Assembly (NCBI GenBank): GCA_963812965.1
Contig: CAWEXG010000012.1
Span: forward strand, 248,001 to 312,000
Length of the DNA stretch: 64,000 nucleotides
DNA from: DASXMT01 sp963812965
GTDB lineage: Bacteria; Actinomycetota; Acidimicrobiia; Acidimicrobiales; RAAP-2
Direction of reading: 5' to 3'
Numbering within the stretch: position 1 is the first letter of the stretch; every line of letters starts with the position of its first letter. Below the pieces are notes generated by a model that was not told the DNA's origin, made no database searches, and saw only the letters and a list, made by a program, of their open reading frames with translations. The translations under genes were made by a program, and so were the position numbers. Positions 1-9,253 of the stretch are shown here, piece by piece.

Positions 1-1114
1 CCGCTCTCCGGTGCATCTCGTGCGTACGGACCTGGACCTCGATCGGCTTGCCGTCCAGGCCGATGACCGTGGTGTGGAGGGACTGGTACAGGTTGAACTT
101 CGGGGAGTTGATGTAGTCCTTGAACCGCCCTTGGACCGGGGGCCAGATGGCGTGGATGGAGCCGAGCGCCGCCCAGCAGTCCTTCTCCGCCTCGACGATG
201 ACTCGGATACCGACCAAGTCGTAGAGCTCGTCGAGCTCTCTACCCCGCACGACCATCTTCTCGTAGATGCTCCACAGATGCTTCGGGCGTCCGGTTACTT
301 CTGCCGTGATCCCCGAAGTATGAAGCCGTTCCCGCACGGCGACCAGGACTCGGGCCAGGTACTCGTCCCGAAGCGGGGCTCGGGCGGCCACCATCTGCTC
401 GATCTCCGCATAGCGCTTGGGGTGGAGCGTGGCGAAGGCCAGATCCTCGAGCTGCCACTTCACCTCTTGGATCCCGAGCCGGTGGGCCAACGGGGCGTAG
501 ATGTCGAGTGTCTCCTGCGCCGTCCGACGCTGCTTCCACTCCGGCATCACCGAGAGGGTCCGCATGTTGTGAAGCCGGTCTCCCAGCTTGATGATCAACA
601 CCCGCCAGTCGTCGGCCATGGCCACCAACATTTTGCGAACAGTGGCCGCCTGCTGGGCTTCCTTCGAGTCGAACTGGAGCCGGTCCAGCTTGGTGACACC
701 GTCGACGATGGCGGCTACCGCCGGGCCGAAGTTCTCTTCGATCGCCTTGTTGGTGATCCCGGTGTCCTCGACGGCATCGTGCAACAAGGCGGCGGCGATG
801 GTCTGGGCATCGAGACCCAGATCGGCCACGATCCCCGCCACGGCAATGGGGTGCGTGATGTACGGTTCGCCGGACTGACGAAGCTGCCCGGCATGGGCGG
901 TGGTGGCCGTCTCCGCTGCCCGGACGATCAGGCCGACGTCTTCCTGCGAGTGGCGGCGGAGGAACGCCTCGATGACCGGTGCCAGGAGAGCCGCCTCGGG
1001 CTGGGGCAGTGCGCTTTCGGGCAGCACGCTGCTCTCGGGCACTGCGCTGGCAATCGACGAGCCCGGTTCTGTCGTCTCCGTCCCCTCAGACGAGGCTCGT
1101 GCTGCCACTGCCAT
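1..1114 (-). CDS. relA: (p)ppGpp synthetase/hydrolase RelA/SpoT family (3' part beyond the left edge)
   Basis: Bifunctional alarmone enzyme of the stringent response, cytoplasmic. About 371 codons are readable on the minus strand from an ATG at 1114 and the frame stays open to position 1. After a low-complexity N-terminus of about 45 residues comes the hydrolase HD domain, with LLHDAVEDT near residues 110-118 and KLGDRLHNMRTL further on. The synthetase region follows, with HLWSIYEKM, YDLVGIRV and the signature RFKDYINSPKFNLYQSLHTT just before the edge. The TGS and ACT domains lie outside the window. An intact HD motif suggests hydrolysis as well as synthesis. It is the last gene of the secDF-relA run, an arrangement known in actinobacteria. 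AGGG directly abuts the ATG, so the Shine-Dalgarno is weak; an in-frame GTG 15 bases upstream is an alternative start. Confidence 0.95.
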   Translation of the reverse strand, partial: MAVAARASSEGTETTEPGSSIASAVPESSVLPESALPQPEAALLAPVIEAFLRRHSQEDVGLIVRAAETATTAHAGQLRQSGEPYITHPIAVAGIVADLGLDAQTIAAALLHDAVEDTGITNKAIEENFGPAVAAIVDGVTKLDRLQFDSKEAQQAATVRKMLVAMADDWRVLIIKLGDRLHNMRTLSVMPEWKQRRTAQETLDIYAPLAHRLGIQEVKWQLEDLAFATLHPKRYAEIEQMVAARAPLRDEYLARVLVAVRERLHTSGITAEVTGRPKHLWSIYEKMVVRGRELDELYDLVGIRVIVEAEKDCWAALGSIHAIWPPVQGRFKDYINSPKFNLYQSLHTTVIGLDGKPIEVQVRTHEMHRRA

Positions 1115-1199
1115 CCCTACACGGTCCACTCATCCAGGGTACCTGGGAGGCCGTACCAACCGGTACCACCAGGCCGTTCATCGCTCTATCGAGCGACGA

Positions 1200-2822
1200 T
1201 CAACGGCGTTTACCCTTGCCGCCCTTCCCCTTGCCCTTGCGGGGCCGAGGAGGTGGTCGGTTCCCGGCGGGGCGAGCAGCGCCACCACCCGACGGCCTGC
1301 TTCCGCCGGTGCCGCCACTGGTCGAGGACGTTGCGGACGTTGCGGACGTTGCGGACCCCGTGGACGAGGCGCTCCGGCCTCTCGATGGTGATGCCGCTCG
1401 ACTCGTCGCTGCCCGTGTGGCACCCGAAGAGGCCCCGGGGCGGAGCAACCCAGAGGATCGAGGCTTCGAACGAGACCCGGCCCGGCCAGAGCCCCCACCA
1501 GCCATGGCGGCGGCGGCCGAGGGGGTGAGAATGCCCACCCGATCACCCCTGGCCTCGAGACGCTGGCGAATGGTCACGTACCGGGGTTCCCGCTCCTTCA
1601 TCATGGCCAGAAGCGGCGAAGCGATGAAGATCGAGGAGTAGGCACCACTGGTGAGCCCGATCACCAGTGCCAGACCAAAGTCCTCCAGGGAAGTAGCGCC
1701 GAGGATGATAGAGCCCACCACCAGGACGGAGAGTACGGGGATGATGGCCACCATCGAGGTGTTGATCGATCGGGCCAGCGTCTGGTTCATCGACAGGTTG
1801 ACGGTCTCGGAGTAGGTCATGCGTCCGGACGCGCCGAGGCCCTTGGCGTTCTCGGCTACTCGGTCGAAGACCACCACCGTGTCGTAGAGCGAATAGCCGA
1901 GCACGGTGAGCACGGCGACCACTGTGTCCGGGGTGACCTGGAACCCAGCCAACGAGTAGATCCCCACTGTCACCAGGATGTCGTGGATGACCGCCACCAG
2001 CGCGGCGATAGCCATCTTGAACTCGAACCGGATCGAGATGAAGATCACGACGGCGATGAAGAAGACGATGAGAGCCTCGATGGCTTTCGAGGTCACCTGA
2101 CCACCCCAGGTGGGTCCGACATCGTTGAAGGAGATCTTCTGGGCAGCCTGCGATGCAGGGATACCGGCCGCTTTACCCAGCGCCGTGGTGACGTTGTTCT
2201 CGATCACGTCCCTCTGCGCCTGCGTCTTGTTGTTGAGGTCTGCCTCCACCTCGATCGACTTCGTATGGTGGACCTGGTCGGTGAGCTCGACGACGGTCGG
2301 CTGGGTGAGGCCGGCAGCCTCGACCGCGCTGGTGGCACGAGCAACGGTCAACGAGCTGCTCTGGACCTCCCACGTCTGTCCACCTTTGAAATCGATGCCC
2401 AGGTTCAGCCCACGGGTGCTCAGGGAGATGACTCCGGCCACGATGATGATGGCCGAGATGGTGAACCATTTCTTCCGGTTCCCCAGGAAGTCGAAGGACG
2501 TCTGGCCGCGATAGAGCCGTACCAGTGCGTTGGGCCGCTTTTCCTCACCGTCCTCGGTCGACTCGGCAGAGGAGGCCGAGGCAGCGTCCGGCGCTTCATC
2601 GACACCACCGTCGTCCGACTCGGTACTGGACTCGGTGCTGGACTCGGTGCTGGACTCGGCACTGGACTCGGTGCTCGACGACGTCTGCGACTGCGTTCCC
2701 CCGTCAGCGCTCTCGTCTGCCCCGTCGTCAGCTTCCACCTCGACCTCGTCGTCCACGGTGGTGTCGTCAGTGCCGACAGCGTCCCCGTTGCCGGGTCGCT
2801 TTCTCCTGTTGCGCGCGCTCAC
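1200..2822 (-). CDS. secF: Protein translocase subunit SecF with acidic, repeat-bearing N-terminal extension
   Basis: Membrane subunit of SecDF, which uses the proton gradient to help SecYEG export proteins. The core starts near residue 100 (LYRGQTSFDFLGNRKKWF) with TM1, then the periplasmic domain beginning GIDFKGGQTWEV, then the typical five C-terminal membrane segments with the VLTVLGYSLYDTVVVFDRV signature. The 540-residue length exceeds the usual 300-400. The excess is an acidic Ser/Thr/Glu N-terminus of about 100 residues, partly coded by five 12-bp repeats at 2617-2676, and a Ser/Gly/Lys-rich tail that includes GACGTTGCG repeats near 1327-1353. The start is a GTG overlapping the secD stop as GTGA. 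What the long charged tails do is unknown. Confidence 0.96.
   Translation of the reverse strand: MSARNRRKRPGNGDAVGTDDTTVDDEVEVEADDGADESADGGTQSQTSSSTESSAESSTESSTESSTESDDGGVDEAPDAASASSAESTEDGEEKRPNALVRLYRGQTSFDFLGNRKKWFTISAIIIVAGVISLSTRGLNLGIDFKGGQTWEVQSSSLTVARATSAVEAAGLTQPTVVELTDQVHHTKSIEVEADLNNKTQAQRDVIENNVTTALGKAAGIPASQAAQKISFNDVGPTWGGQVTSKAIEALIVFFIAVVIFISIRFEFKMAIAALVAVIHDILVTVGIYSLAGFQVTPDTVVAVLTVLGYSLYDTVVVFDRVAENAKGLGASGRMTYSETVNLSMNQTLARSINTSMVAIIPVLSVLVVGSIILGATSLEDFGLALVIGLTSGAYSSIFIASPLLAMMKEREPRYVTIRQRLEARGDRVGILTPSAAAAMAGGGSGRAGSRSKPRSSGLLRPGASSGATRAATSRAASPSRGRSASSTGSATSATSATSSTSGGTGGSRPSGGGAARPAGNRPPPRPRKGKGKGGKGKRR
2617..2676. repeat. 12-bp tandem repeat x5 inside secF
   Basis: Five head-to-tail copies of GACTCGGTGCTG with one or two substitutions. 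The 12-bp period keeps frame and codes for Ser-Thr-Glu-Ser units in the secF N-terminal extension. Confidence 0.9.
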
Positions 2823-4360
2823 GAGACAGCCTCGGTCTTGACGCCGAGCCCTCTGGCCATGCCCATCCGCCCTGTGTCTTCAATTCCACGACGGCGGCCG
2901 AGCAGGATCACGAAGGGCCGGGTGAAGAAGTAGGTGACGAACACGTCGAGGATGGTCGAGATACCGAGGAACAGTGCGAACCCCTTGACGTCCCCGAGAG
3001 AGATCTCATAGAGAATGAAGGCCCCGAGGAACGAGACGGCGTCTGCGGCCAAGACGGTCCGGAACGCGCTGGAGAACCCCTTGTCCACGCTCGACCGCAC
3101 GGTACGCCCTGCCCGGGCCTCGTCTTTTAATCGTTCGAAGTAGACGATGTACGAGTCGACGGTGATACCCACCGACACGATGACTCCAATGATTCCGGCC
3201 AGGTCGATGGTGGTGCCAAACCAGTGGCCCAGCGCCGCGATCACCGCCCACAACATCGCCCCGGTCACGGCCAGACCCGAGATCACCACGACCCCGAGCA
3301 ACCGGTAGTAGAAGATCATGTACAGCATGACCAGGGCCAACCCGGCCAGACCCGAGATCAGACCGGCATCCAGCGACGACTTCCCGAGCGAAGGTGACAC
3401 CGTCTCCACGGTGATCCGGTTCAGTTTCACTGGCAGTGCGCCGTAGTTCAGCTCAGTCGCCAGCTGCTTCGCCTGGCTCTCGGTGAAACCACCGCTGATC
3501 TCCACTTGGCCGCCGAACGAGCTGAACGTGCCCTGGGAAGGCTGGGTGATCGGCGCCGAAATGACCTGACCGTCGAGATCCATAGCGATGATGGCGTGGA
3601 ACTGCTGCCTGGCTAGGTTGTCCCACGCGGTCGACCCGGCACCGGTCAACGAGATATCGACCACCCAGTTGGGGCTGTTGAACTGGGCCGAGGCTGAGTG
3701 GACAGCGGTGCCGGTCACCGTCGAGGGACCCAGCAGCATGCGCTCCCCGCCCAGCCCGGAACCGGCCGACCCGGGGAGGAGCACGGTGGCATCCTTCTTG
3801 TCGGCGGAGGCCGAAGTGGACGGGTAGGTGGCGAAGCCCTGATCCGGGCTCTCCTCGAGCTTCTGGATGTTGCTCGGCGTCGACCCATTCGCACTGGTAG
3901 AGCCGGACTGCACGCCGATGTTCTTCGCCGTCAACTGCGAGGCCGACGAACACGAGGGTAACGGCCCCGTGGACGGTTTCTTCCCCTTGGCCACAGTGAA
4001 GGGGTAGGCATAACACAGGCCCGGACGGAAGTAGAGCTGGGCGGTGTTCCCCAACGTGGCCAGGATCTGATTGATGTTCTTGGCACCAGGAATGGAGACG
4101 TTGATCTCGTTGCCGCCCTGACTGGATACCTCCGCTCCTGAAGCGCCCAGAGCGCTCACACGGCTGTTGAGGATGTCAACCGCAGTGTTGAGCTGATTGG
4201 TCGGTACGTGATGGGCCGTCTGATAGACGACTTCGAGACCGCCGTCGAGGTCGAGACCCAGCTTCGGTGACCACCCGGCAGCGAGAGTCCCTCCCAATGC
4301 GATGGCGGCGATGGCGACAACCGCCAGCAGGCTGATCCACAGGGGGCGCTTCTTCTTCAT
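2819..4360 (-). CDS. secD: Protein translocase subunit SecD
   Basis: Partner of SecF in the proton-driven export accessory complex. TM1 is at residues 5-28, followed by LGLDLDGGLEVVYQT (the D1 region), then a large periplasmic domain and five C-terminal membrane segments including GIIGVIVSVGITVDSYIVYFERLKDE, which carries the transmembrane Asp motif. The 513-residue length is normal for actinobacteria. The periplasmic part has a Ser/Thr/Gly-rich insertion around residues 130-215 where the P1 head would be. The ATG overlaps the yajC stop by one base (TGATG) and the stop overlaps the secF GTG, so the three genes are translationally coupled. Confidence 0.96.
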   Translation of the reverse strand: MKKKRPLWISLLAVVAIAAIALGGTLAAGWSPKLGLDLDGGLEVVYQTAHHVPTNQLNTAVDILNSRVSALGASGAEVSSQGGNEINVSIPGAKNINQILATLGNTAQLYFRPGLCYAYPFTVAKGKKPSTGPLPSCSSASQLTAKNIGVQSGSTSANGSTPSNIQKLEESPDQGFATYPSTSASADKKDATVLLPGSAGSGLGGERMLLGPSTVTGTAVHSASAQFNSPNWVVDISLTGAGSTAWDNLARQQFHAIIAMDLDGQVISAPITQPSQGTFSSFGGQVEISGGFTESQAKQLATELNYGALPVKLNRITVETVSPSLGKSSLDAGLISGLAGLALVMLYMIFYYRLLGVVVISGLAVTGAMLWAVIAALGHWFGTTIDLAGIIGVIVSVGITVDSYIVYFERLKDEARAGRTVRSSVDKGFSSAFRTVLAADAVSFLGAFILYEISLGDVKGFALFLGISTILDVFVTYFFTRPFVILLGRRRGIEDTGRMGMARGLGVKTEAVS

Positions 4361-4878
4361 CAGCGTGAGGTGGTGGGACCTCGATCGTCACCATGGTCGT
4401 GATCATCACTCTCGTCGCCGGTGTGGTAATCGTGATCGTGGTCGTCCCCGCCGTCGTGATCGAAGTCCTGGTCGTCGTACTCCCCGTCGTGCTCCGCGTA
4501 CTCCTCGTCGTCATCCTCGCCGTCGTGCTCCTGGTCGCCGAGGCCCGCATCGGGATCGACATCCAGCCGGCGGAGGATATAGGGCAGAAGCACCACGAAA
4601 GACGCCCCGACGCTCGTCTCCAGGGTGACCCGGTCATCCTGAATATCGATGATGTGCCCGACGATTCCCCCCGCAGTGAGCACCTCGTTCCCCACCTCGA
4701 ACTGCTTCACCTGCTCCCGCTGCCTCTTCGCCCGTTGCTGCTGTGGCCGCAAGAAGAAGAAGTAGGCAGCAACGGCAATGACGATCAAGGGCAGGAACGT
4801 CACCAGCGGATTGCTCTTCTGCGTCGTTGAAGTAGCAGCGAACAAGGACACAGCCGACGTAAGCAGGGATGGCGTCAT
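4360..4878 (-). CDS. yajC: Preprotein translocase accessory protein YajC with Asp/His-rich tail
   Basis: Small single-span membrane protein of the SecDF-YajC complex. The family part is residues 1-112: a hydrophobic segment PLVTFLPLIVIAVAAYFFF, the motif LRPQQQRAKRQREQ, then GNEVLTAGGIVGHIIDIQDD. The last 60 or so residues are unusual, made almost only of Asp, Glu, His, Gly and Tyr (EHDGEYDDQDFDHDGGDDHD and similar). Such a cytoplasmic tail could bind metal ions or simply keep the protein acidic; neither is shown. It is first in the yajC-secD-secF run, 144 bases after tgt. Confidence 0.93.
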   Translation of the reverse strand: MTPSLLTSAVSLFAATSTTQKSNPLVTFLPLIVIAVAAYFFFLRPQQQRAKRQREQVKQFEVGNEVLTAGGIVGHIIDIQDDRVTLETSVGASFVVLLPYILRRLDVDPDAGLGDQEHDGEDDDEEYAEHDGEYDDQDFDHDGGDDHDHDYHTGDESDDHDHGDDRGPTTSR

Positions 4879-5022
4879 CGAGCGTCAGGAAAGGGGGTCG
4901 GGGTCCACACAGCGGACAGACTGTAGCTCAGCCTGCCCTTCAATCGTCCCCAGTCCTGACGATGCTTGTAAAAACATGGCCGACCAGGCCCGTTCAGCCT
5001 CTCAGCCCCTTCGCCGTCCTAC

Positions 5023-6138
5023 TCATCCGTCCCAACACGCCGCGATCGAACGGCGGAGCTCGCTGAGCCTCCCAGCGGCGACTGCGGCACGGGCCTGGTC
5101 CATCAGATCGAGGATGAACCTCAGGTTGTGGATGCTGAGCAGCCGCCAGGCGGTGGGCTCCCCCACGCTCAGCAGATGGCGCAGGTAGCCACGGGACCAC
5201 CGAGCGCACGTCGAGCACGTACACCGGGCGTCGAGTGGGTCGTCGTCACGGACAAAGACAGCGTTCCGAAGGTTGAGTTTGCCCTCGCTGGTCAGGATGG
5301 AACCGTGTCGGGCCATTCGGGTGGGTCCGACACAGTCGAACTGGTCGATGCCCAAGGCGATCGCCTCGACCAGCCCCACCGGGTCACCGACACCCATCAG
5401 ATAACGAGGTCGGTCCGCCGGTAGCTCCGGGACGACGACGGCCAACGTCTCGAGCATGGCCGAACGAGACTCACCGACCGACAGGCCACCGATGCCGTAA
5501 CCGTCGAACTCGAGATCGACCGTACGACGGGCACTCTCGACACGCAGCGCAAGATCGGTCCCGCCTTGGACGATGCCGAACAGCGCCTGATGTGCCGGCC
5601 GTGCCACCAGCTGTCGGTGATGCCGTCTGGCCCGAGCCGCCCATGCTGCCGTCCGGTCCACCGCCAACCGAAGGACGTCGGGCTCGGCGGGAAGCGTGGC
5701 ACAGACGTCGAGGACCATCTGAATGTCTGCACCGATCAGACCTTGGACCTCGACCGCCGACTCGGGAGTCAGGCGAACCGACGAACCGTCGTACACCGAT
5801 GTGAAGGTGACCCCGTCATCATCGACCTCCGGCGATAGCGAGTGGACCTGGAACCCACCCGAGTCGGTCAGCGTGTGGCCGTTCCATCCCGAGAACCGGT
5901 GCAGACCCCCGAGATCGGCCACGACCGCCGCACCGGGCCGGAGCATCAGGTGGTAGGTGTTGGACAGAACCACCTCGGCGCCCGCCGCTTCGAGGTCGGC
6001 GGCGTCGAGCGCCTTGACCGCCCCTCGGGTTCCCACCGGCATGAAGGTAGGGGTGCGGTACGAGCCCCGAGCAGTGTGAACCACGCCGGTTCGGGCGACA
6101 CCATCGATGGCCTCGATGTCGATCCGGGTAGCCGTCAT
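5023..6138 (-). CDS. tgt: Queuine tRNA-ribosyltransferase (tRNA-guanine transglycosylase)
   Basis: Exchanges guanine 34 of GUN-anticodon tRNAs for preQ1 in queuosine synthesis. 371 residues, normal. Visible motifs are FMPVGTRGAVKAL at the N-terminus, VLSNTYHLMLRPG, TDSGGFQVHSL with the first catalytic Asp, GIVQGGT, YGIGGLSVGE, PRYLMGVGDP and FDCVGPTRMARHG with the second Asp. The zinc site is CTCSTCARW followed by the distal His (RLLSIHNLRF). The ATG overlaps the queA stop as ATGA, coupling the two queuosine genes. Confidence 0.96.
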   Translation of the reverse strand: MTATRIDIEAIDGVARTGVVHTARGSYRTPTFMPVGTRGAVKALDAADLEAAGAEVVLSNTYHLMLRPGAAVVADLGGLHRFSGWNGHTLTDSGGFQVHSLSPEVDDDGVTFTSVYDGSSVRLTPESAVEVQGLIGADIQMVLDVCATLPAEPDVLRLAVDRTAAWAARARRHHRQLVARPAHQALFGIVQGGTDLALRVESARRTVDLEFDGYGIGGLSVGESRSAMLETLAVVVPELPADRPRYLMGVGDPVGLVEAIALGIDQFDCVGPTRMARHGSILTSEGKLNLRNAVFVRDDDPLDARCTCSTCARWSRGYLRHLLSVGEPTAWRLLSIHNLRFILDLMDQARAAVAAGRLSELRRSIAACWDG

Positions 6139-7475
6139 CCGGGAACCAGGTCTCCACCGCGTCCCCGGTTCAGCAACATGGCGTCACCGAAGGACAGAAA
6201 CCGGTACCCCGCAGACAGCGCCGTGGCGTACAGCTCCCGCCACTGCGGCCCGTAGAACGCCTCCACCAACAGCAGCAAGGTGGAGCGAGGCAGATGGAAG
6301 TTGGTGAGCAGCACATCGACCACACGGAACGGGTACCGGCCATGGATGTACAGATCCGTACGCCCTGAGAGCTGTCCAGTGGCTGCTGCAGTCTCGAGTG
6401 CCCGGACAGCCGTGGTCCCGATGGCGATCACTCGGGTGGCTTCCCGGCACGCCGCCATGGTCCCCTCCGGTACGACGTAGCGCTCGGTATGGATGAAGTG
6501 CTGCTCCGGAGTGGGGGCGGTGACCGGGCGGAACGTGCCCAGTCCGATGGCCAGGTCGACAGTGGCGATCGATGCCCCGGCTTCGCCGCACGCAGCGAGG
6601 ACCTCGGGCGTGAGATGGAGACCGGCGGTGGGAGCGGCAATGGACTGGGCGCTTGGGGCGGGGGGCGTTGCGTAGACGGTCTGGTAGCGATCCGGGTCGC
6701 TGAGCGGGGTGTGAATGTAGGGAGGAAGCGGTACGGCACCTGCTCGTGCCACCACCTCGGGGTCGAGCAGACGCACCTGGCGGCGCCCGTCATCGTGACC
6801 GGCGATCGGCTCCCCCACCTCGACGACGGGTTCACCACCGATGCCCTCCCACAACAATGTGCCCGGTGGCAACCGGCGACCGGGCCGGACCAAGGCCTCC
6901 CAGAGCCCTGCCTCCGAGGGAACCGTTGCACCAGAAGGCACCGCCGCATCGGGGGGTGTCGGTGCATGCGAGGACGTCGCCACTTCCGGGGGTGTCGTAA
7001 GAGGTGCCGGCATGACGGTGGACGTCGTCGTGCCAGGAAGCGACGGTTCCAGAAGAAGGACCTCGGCAGCTCCCCCGGTCCGTTTCACCAAGGACAGCCG
7101 AGCAGCCAACACGCGAGTCTCGTTGACCACCAGCAGATCGCCCGGCCTCAGGTAGGCAGGGAGATCGGCCACGGTGGCGTGCCCTACACCGTTTGGGTCC
7201 GTACTGCCCAAGCCCGTACCGTCCAAGTCTGTACTGCCTGAGCCTGTCCTGCCTGAGCCTGTCCTGCCTGGGTCTGCACGAGCTGAGCCCGCCAAGGATG
7301 GGTCCACCAGCATTCGGGCAGCACTGCGTGGCTCCACCGGTGACTGAGCGATGGCGTCGTCAGGAAGCCCGTAGTCGTACGCGTCCATGGGCACACCGCC
7401 CGCTGCAACCGCCGGAGCGAGAGGCGCTGAGGACACCACGGGTGGCGTGCGGGACCGAGACGACATGCCCGACAT
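6135..7475 (-). CDS. queA: S-adenosylmethionine:tRNA ribosyltransferase-isomerase
   Basis: Transfers and isomerises the ribosyl group of SAM onto preQ1-tRNA to give epoxyqueuosine. Recognised by ARLSLVKRTGGAAEVLLLEP, ALVRPGRRLPPGT, PLPPYIHTPLSDPDRYQTVY, SIAAPTAGLHLT, LAIGLGTFRPV and NFHLPRSTLLLLVEAF. The protein is 446 residues against about 340-350 in the family. The excess is a Gly/Ser/Thr/Asp stretch near residues 68-92 coded by five 15-bp repeats, and a Pro/Thr/Ala-rich insertion around residues 148-185. The annotated start is at 7475, but the family N-terminus corresponds to MDAYDYGLPDD with an ATG at 7388, which may be the real start; neither has a good ribosome site. Confidence 0.95.
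   Translation of the reverse strand: MSGMSSRSRTPPVVSSAPLAPAVAAGGVPMDAYDYGLPDDAIAQSPVEPRSAARMLVDPSLAGSARADPGRTGSGRTGSGSTDLDGTGLGSTDPNGVGHATVADLPAYLRPGDLLVVNETRVLAARLSLVKRTGGAAEVLLLEPSLPGTTTSTVMPAPLTTPPEVATSSHAPTPPDAAVPSGATVPSEAGLWEALVRPGRRLPPGTLLWEGIGGEPVVEVGEPIAGHDDGRRQVRLLDPEVVARAGAVPLPPYIHTPLSDPDRYQTVYATPPAPSAQSIAAPTAGLHLTPEVLAACGEAGASIATVDLAIGLGTFRPVTAPTPEQHFIHTERYVVPEGTMAACREATRVIAIGTTAVRALETAAATGQLSGRTDLYIHGRYPFRVVDVLLTNFHLPRSTLLLLVEAFYGPQWRELYATALSAGYRFLSFGDAMLLNRGRGGDLVPG
7201..7275. repeat. 15-bp tandem repeat x5 inside queA
   Basis: Five consecutive 15-bp units of the type GTACTGCCTGAGCCT (third to fifth nearly identical). The period is five codons, so frame is kept. It codes for a Gly/Thr/Ser/Asp loop absent from usual QueA proteins. 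Confidence 0.9.
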
Positions 7476-7532
7476 CGTCGCAGACGAGGCGGTTGGCGGT
7501 GAGAACAGCCGTTGTTGGCGAGCGAGCCTGAG

Positions 7533-8642
7533 TCAGAGCAGCGTGGACTCGACCGGGGCCAGGCCCAGGTGTGCCCAGGCCCGGGGTGCGGCGATCCGAC
7601 CTCGGGGGGTCCGTTGCAACAGCCCTTGTTGCAACAGATAGGGCTCGTAGGCGTCTTCGATGGTGTCCGGCTCCTCACCGATGCACTGGGCCAGGGTGGT
7701 GAGACCGACGGCCCGTCCTGCGAACCGGCGGCACAGTACGTCGAGGATGGAGCGATCCACCTTGTCCAGACCCAGCTCGTCCACCCCGAACAGCTCCAGC
7801 CCGACCACCGCCGCCTTGGCCGTGATCGTGCCCTCGGCGCGGACCTCGACGAAGTCCCGCACCCGCCGCAGTAACCGGTTGGCGATCCTCGGCGTCCCTC
7901 GGGATCGTTCGGCGATCCGCCGCGCCCCTTCGGTCTCGATCGGCACACCGAGAATCTCTGCCGATCGGATCACGATCGCCTGTAGCTCGTCCACGGAGTA
8001 GTGATCCAGACGTCCGACGAAGCCGAAGCGGTCCCGCAACGGGCTCGTCACCAGCCCTGTCCGGGTAGTGGCACCGATCAGCGTGAACCTGGGTAGATCC
8101 AGACGAATGCTCCGGGCCGTCGGTCCTTTGCCGATCAGGATGTCGAGCTTGTAGTCCTCCATGGCCGGGTACAGCACCTCTTCCACGGCATGGTGCAGCC
8201 GATGGATCTCGTCGATGAAGAGCACGTCGCCTTCTTGGAGGTCGGTGAGGAGCGCGGCCAGATCTCCGGTACGAACCAGCACCGGGCCAGCGGTGACGCG
8301 GAGACCCACACCCATCTCGCTGGCGACGATCCCTGCCAACGAGGTCTTTCCCAGCCCGGGTGGACCGGCAAACAACAAGTGGTCGACGGGCTGACGGCGC
8401 TTCCGGGCTGCTTCGAGCACGATCTGGAGATGCTCGGTCAGCTGGGGCTGTCCCACGAACTCGTCCAACGTCCGGGGTCGAAGGCTGGCCTCGTCGAGCT
8501 CTTCGGCAGGAGCCGCCACCGGGTCTACCTGGCGTCCCGAATGGGCGAGATGGGCGAGATCTGCCTCGCCAGGCTGACTGGAGCGGTCCAGTGCCATCTC
8601 CTCGTCCACTGCCAGCACCTCTCGGCGCGCGTCGGGGCTCAT
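7533..8642 (-). CDS. ruvB: Holliday junction branch-migration helicase RuvB
   Basis: AAA+ motor that drives branch migration with RuvA. 369 residues. It shows LRPRTLDEFVGQ, Walker A FAGPPGLGKTSLAG, Walker B VLFIDEIHRL, the RuvB hairpin region and sensor LIGATTRTG, the arginine-finger region SPLRDRFGF and C-terminal winged-helix motifs (PRIANRLLRRVRDF, RTPRGRIAAPRAW). The first 45 residues are a variable extension. The start overlaps the ruvA stop as ATGA, in the usual ruvCAB order. Confidence 0.97.
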   Translation of the reverse strand: MSPDARREVLAVDEEMALDRSSQPGEADLAHLAHSGRQVDPVAAPAEELDEASLRPRTLDEFVGQPQLTEHLQIVLEAARKRRQPVDHLLFAGPPGLGKTSLAGIVASEMGVGLRVTAGPVLVRTGDLAALLTDLQEGDVLFIDEIHRLHHAVEEVLYPAMEDYKLDILIGKGPTARSIRLDLPRFTLIGATTRTGLVTSPLRDRFGFVGRLDHYSVDELQAIVIRSAEILGVPIETEGARRIAERSRGTPRIANRLLRRVRDFVEVRAEGTITAKAAVVGLELFGVDELGLDKVDRSILDVLCRRFAGRAVGLTTLAQCIGEEPDTIEDAYEPYLLQQGLLQRTPRGRIAAPRAWAHLGLAPVESTLL

Positions 8643-9253
8643 CGGGACCGAGCCAGCTCCCGTAACGCTGACCGCAACAGCTCCTCGACCGGAACATCGT
8701 CGTCAGCGGTGGCAGCATCGGCCAACGAGTCCACGGCCCCTCGGATCTCCTCCGGGCTGTAGCCCAGCTCAGCCAGGGCCACTCTGACCTCGGTACGAGC
8801 AGAGCGGTCGTGATCCGACAAGCCCGGAACCTCATCCCCGAAGGAAGGCAGGTCCAACCTGGCTTTCAGCTCCAGCAACAGCCGGGCAGCGGTCTTCTTC
8901 CCCACACCGGGTACCAGACAGAGCGTGCTGACGTCGTCCTCCAGGACGGCGGTGGACAGCGCCGCAGGCGACAGCGACGACAAGATGGCCAGTGCCAACG
9001 AGGGACCCACTCCGTGAGCACCGAGCAACGTTTCGAAACAACGACGCTCGTCGGCGTGGGCAAATCCGTACAGCACGATGGCGTCCTCACGCACGTGAGT
9101 ATGAACATGGAGGAACACCTCCGATCCGACCGGTCCCACTGTGGCCAAAAAGGAGGTGGGGACGGATACCCGATAGCCAACACCGTGCACGTCAACGAGC
9201 ACCTCACCCACGGCCGGTTGGCCGATCAGTGTCCCTCGCAGCGAGCCGATCAT
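8639..9253 (-). CDS. ruvA: Holliday junction DNA-binding subunit RuvA
   Basis: Tetrameric junction-binding subunit that loads RuvB. 204 residues, normal. The N-terminal OB-fold starts MIGSLRGTL and contains VDVHGVGYRV. The helix-hairpin-helix pair is seen in LLGAHGVGPSLALAILS and LVPGVGKKTAARLLLEL, and the C-terminal domain that contacts RuvB (ALAELGYSPEEI) is present. It is coupled to ruvC and ruvB by ATGA overlaps at both ends. Confidence 0.97.
   Translation of the reverse strand: MIGSLRGTLIGQPAVGEVLVDVHGVGYRVSVPTSFLATVGPVGSEVFLHVHTHVREDAIVLYGFAHADERRCFETLLGAHGVGPSLALAILSSLSPAALSTAVLEDDVSTLCLVPGVGKKTAARLLLELKARLDLPSFGDEVPGLSDHDRSARTEVRVALAELGYSPEEIRGAVDSLADAATADDDVPVEELLRSALRELARSR

Noticed and set aside
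11..1528. 505-codon open frame on the plus strand
   Set aside because: Antisense of relA, whose minus-strand translation is clearly a family match through the left edge.
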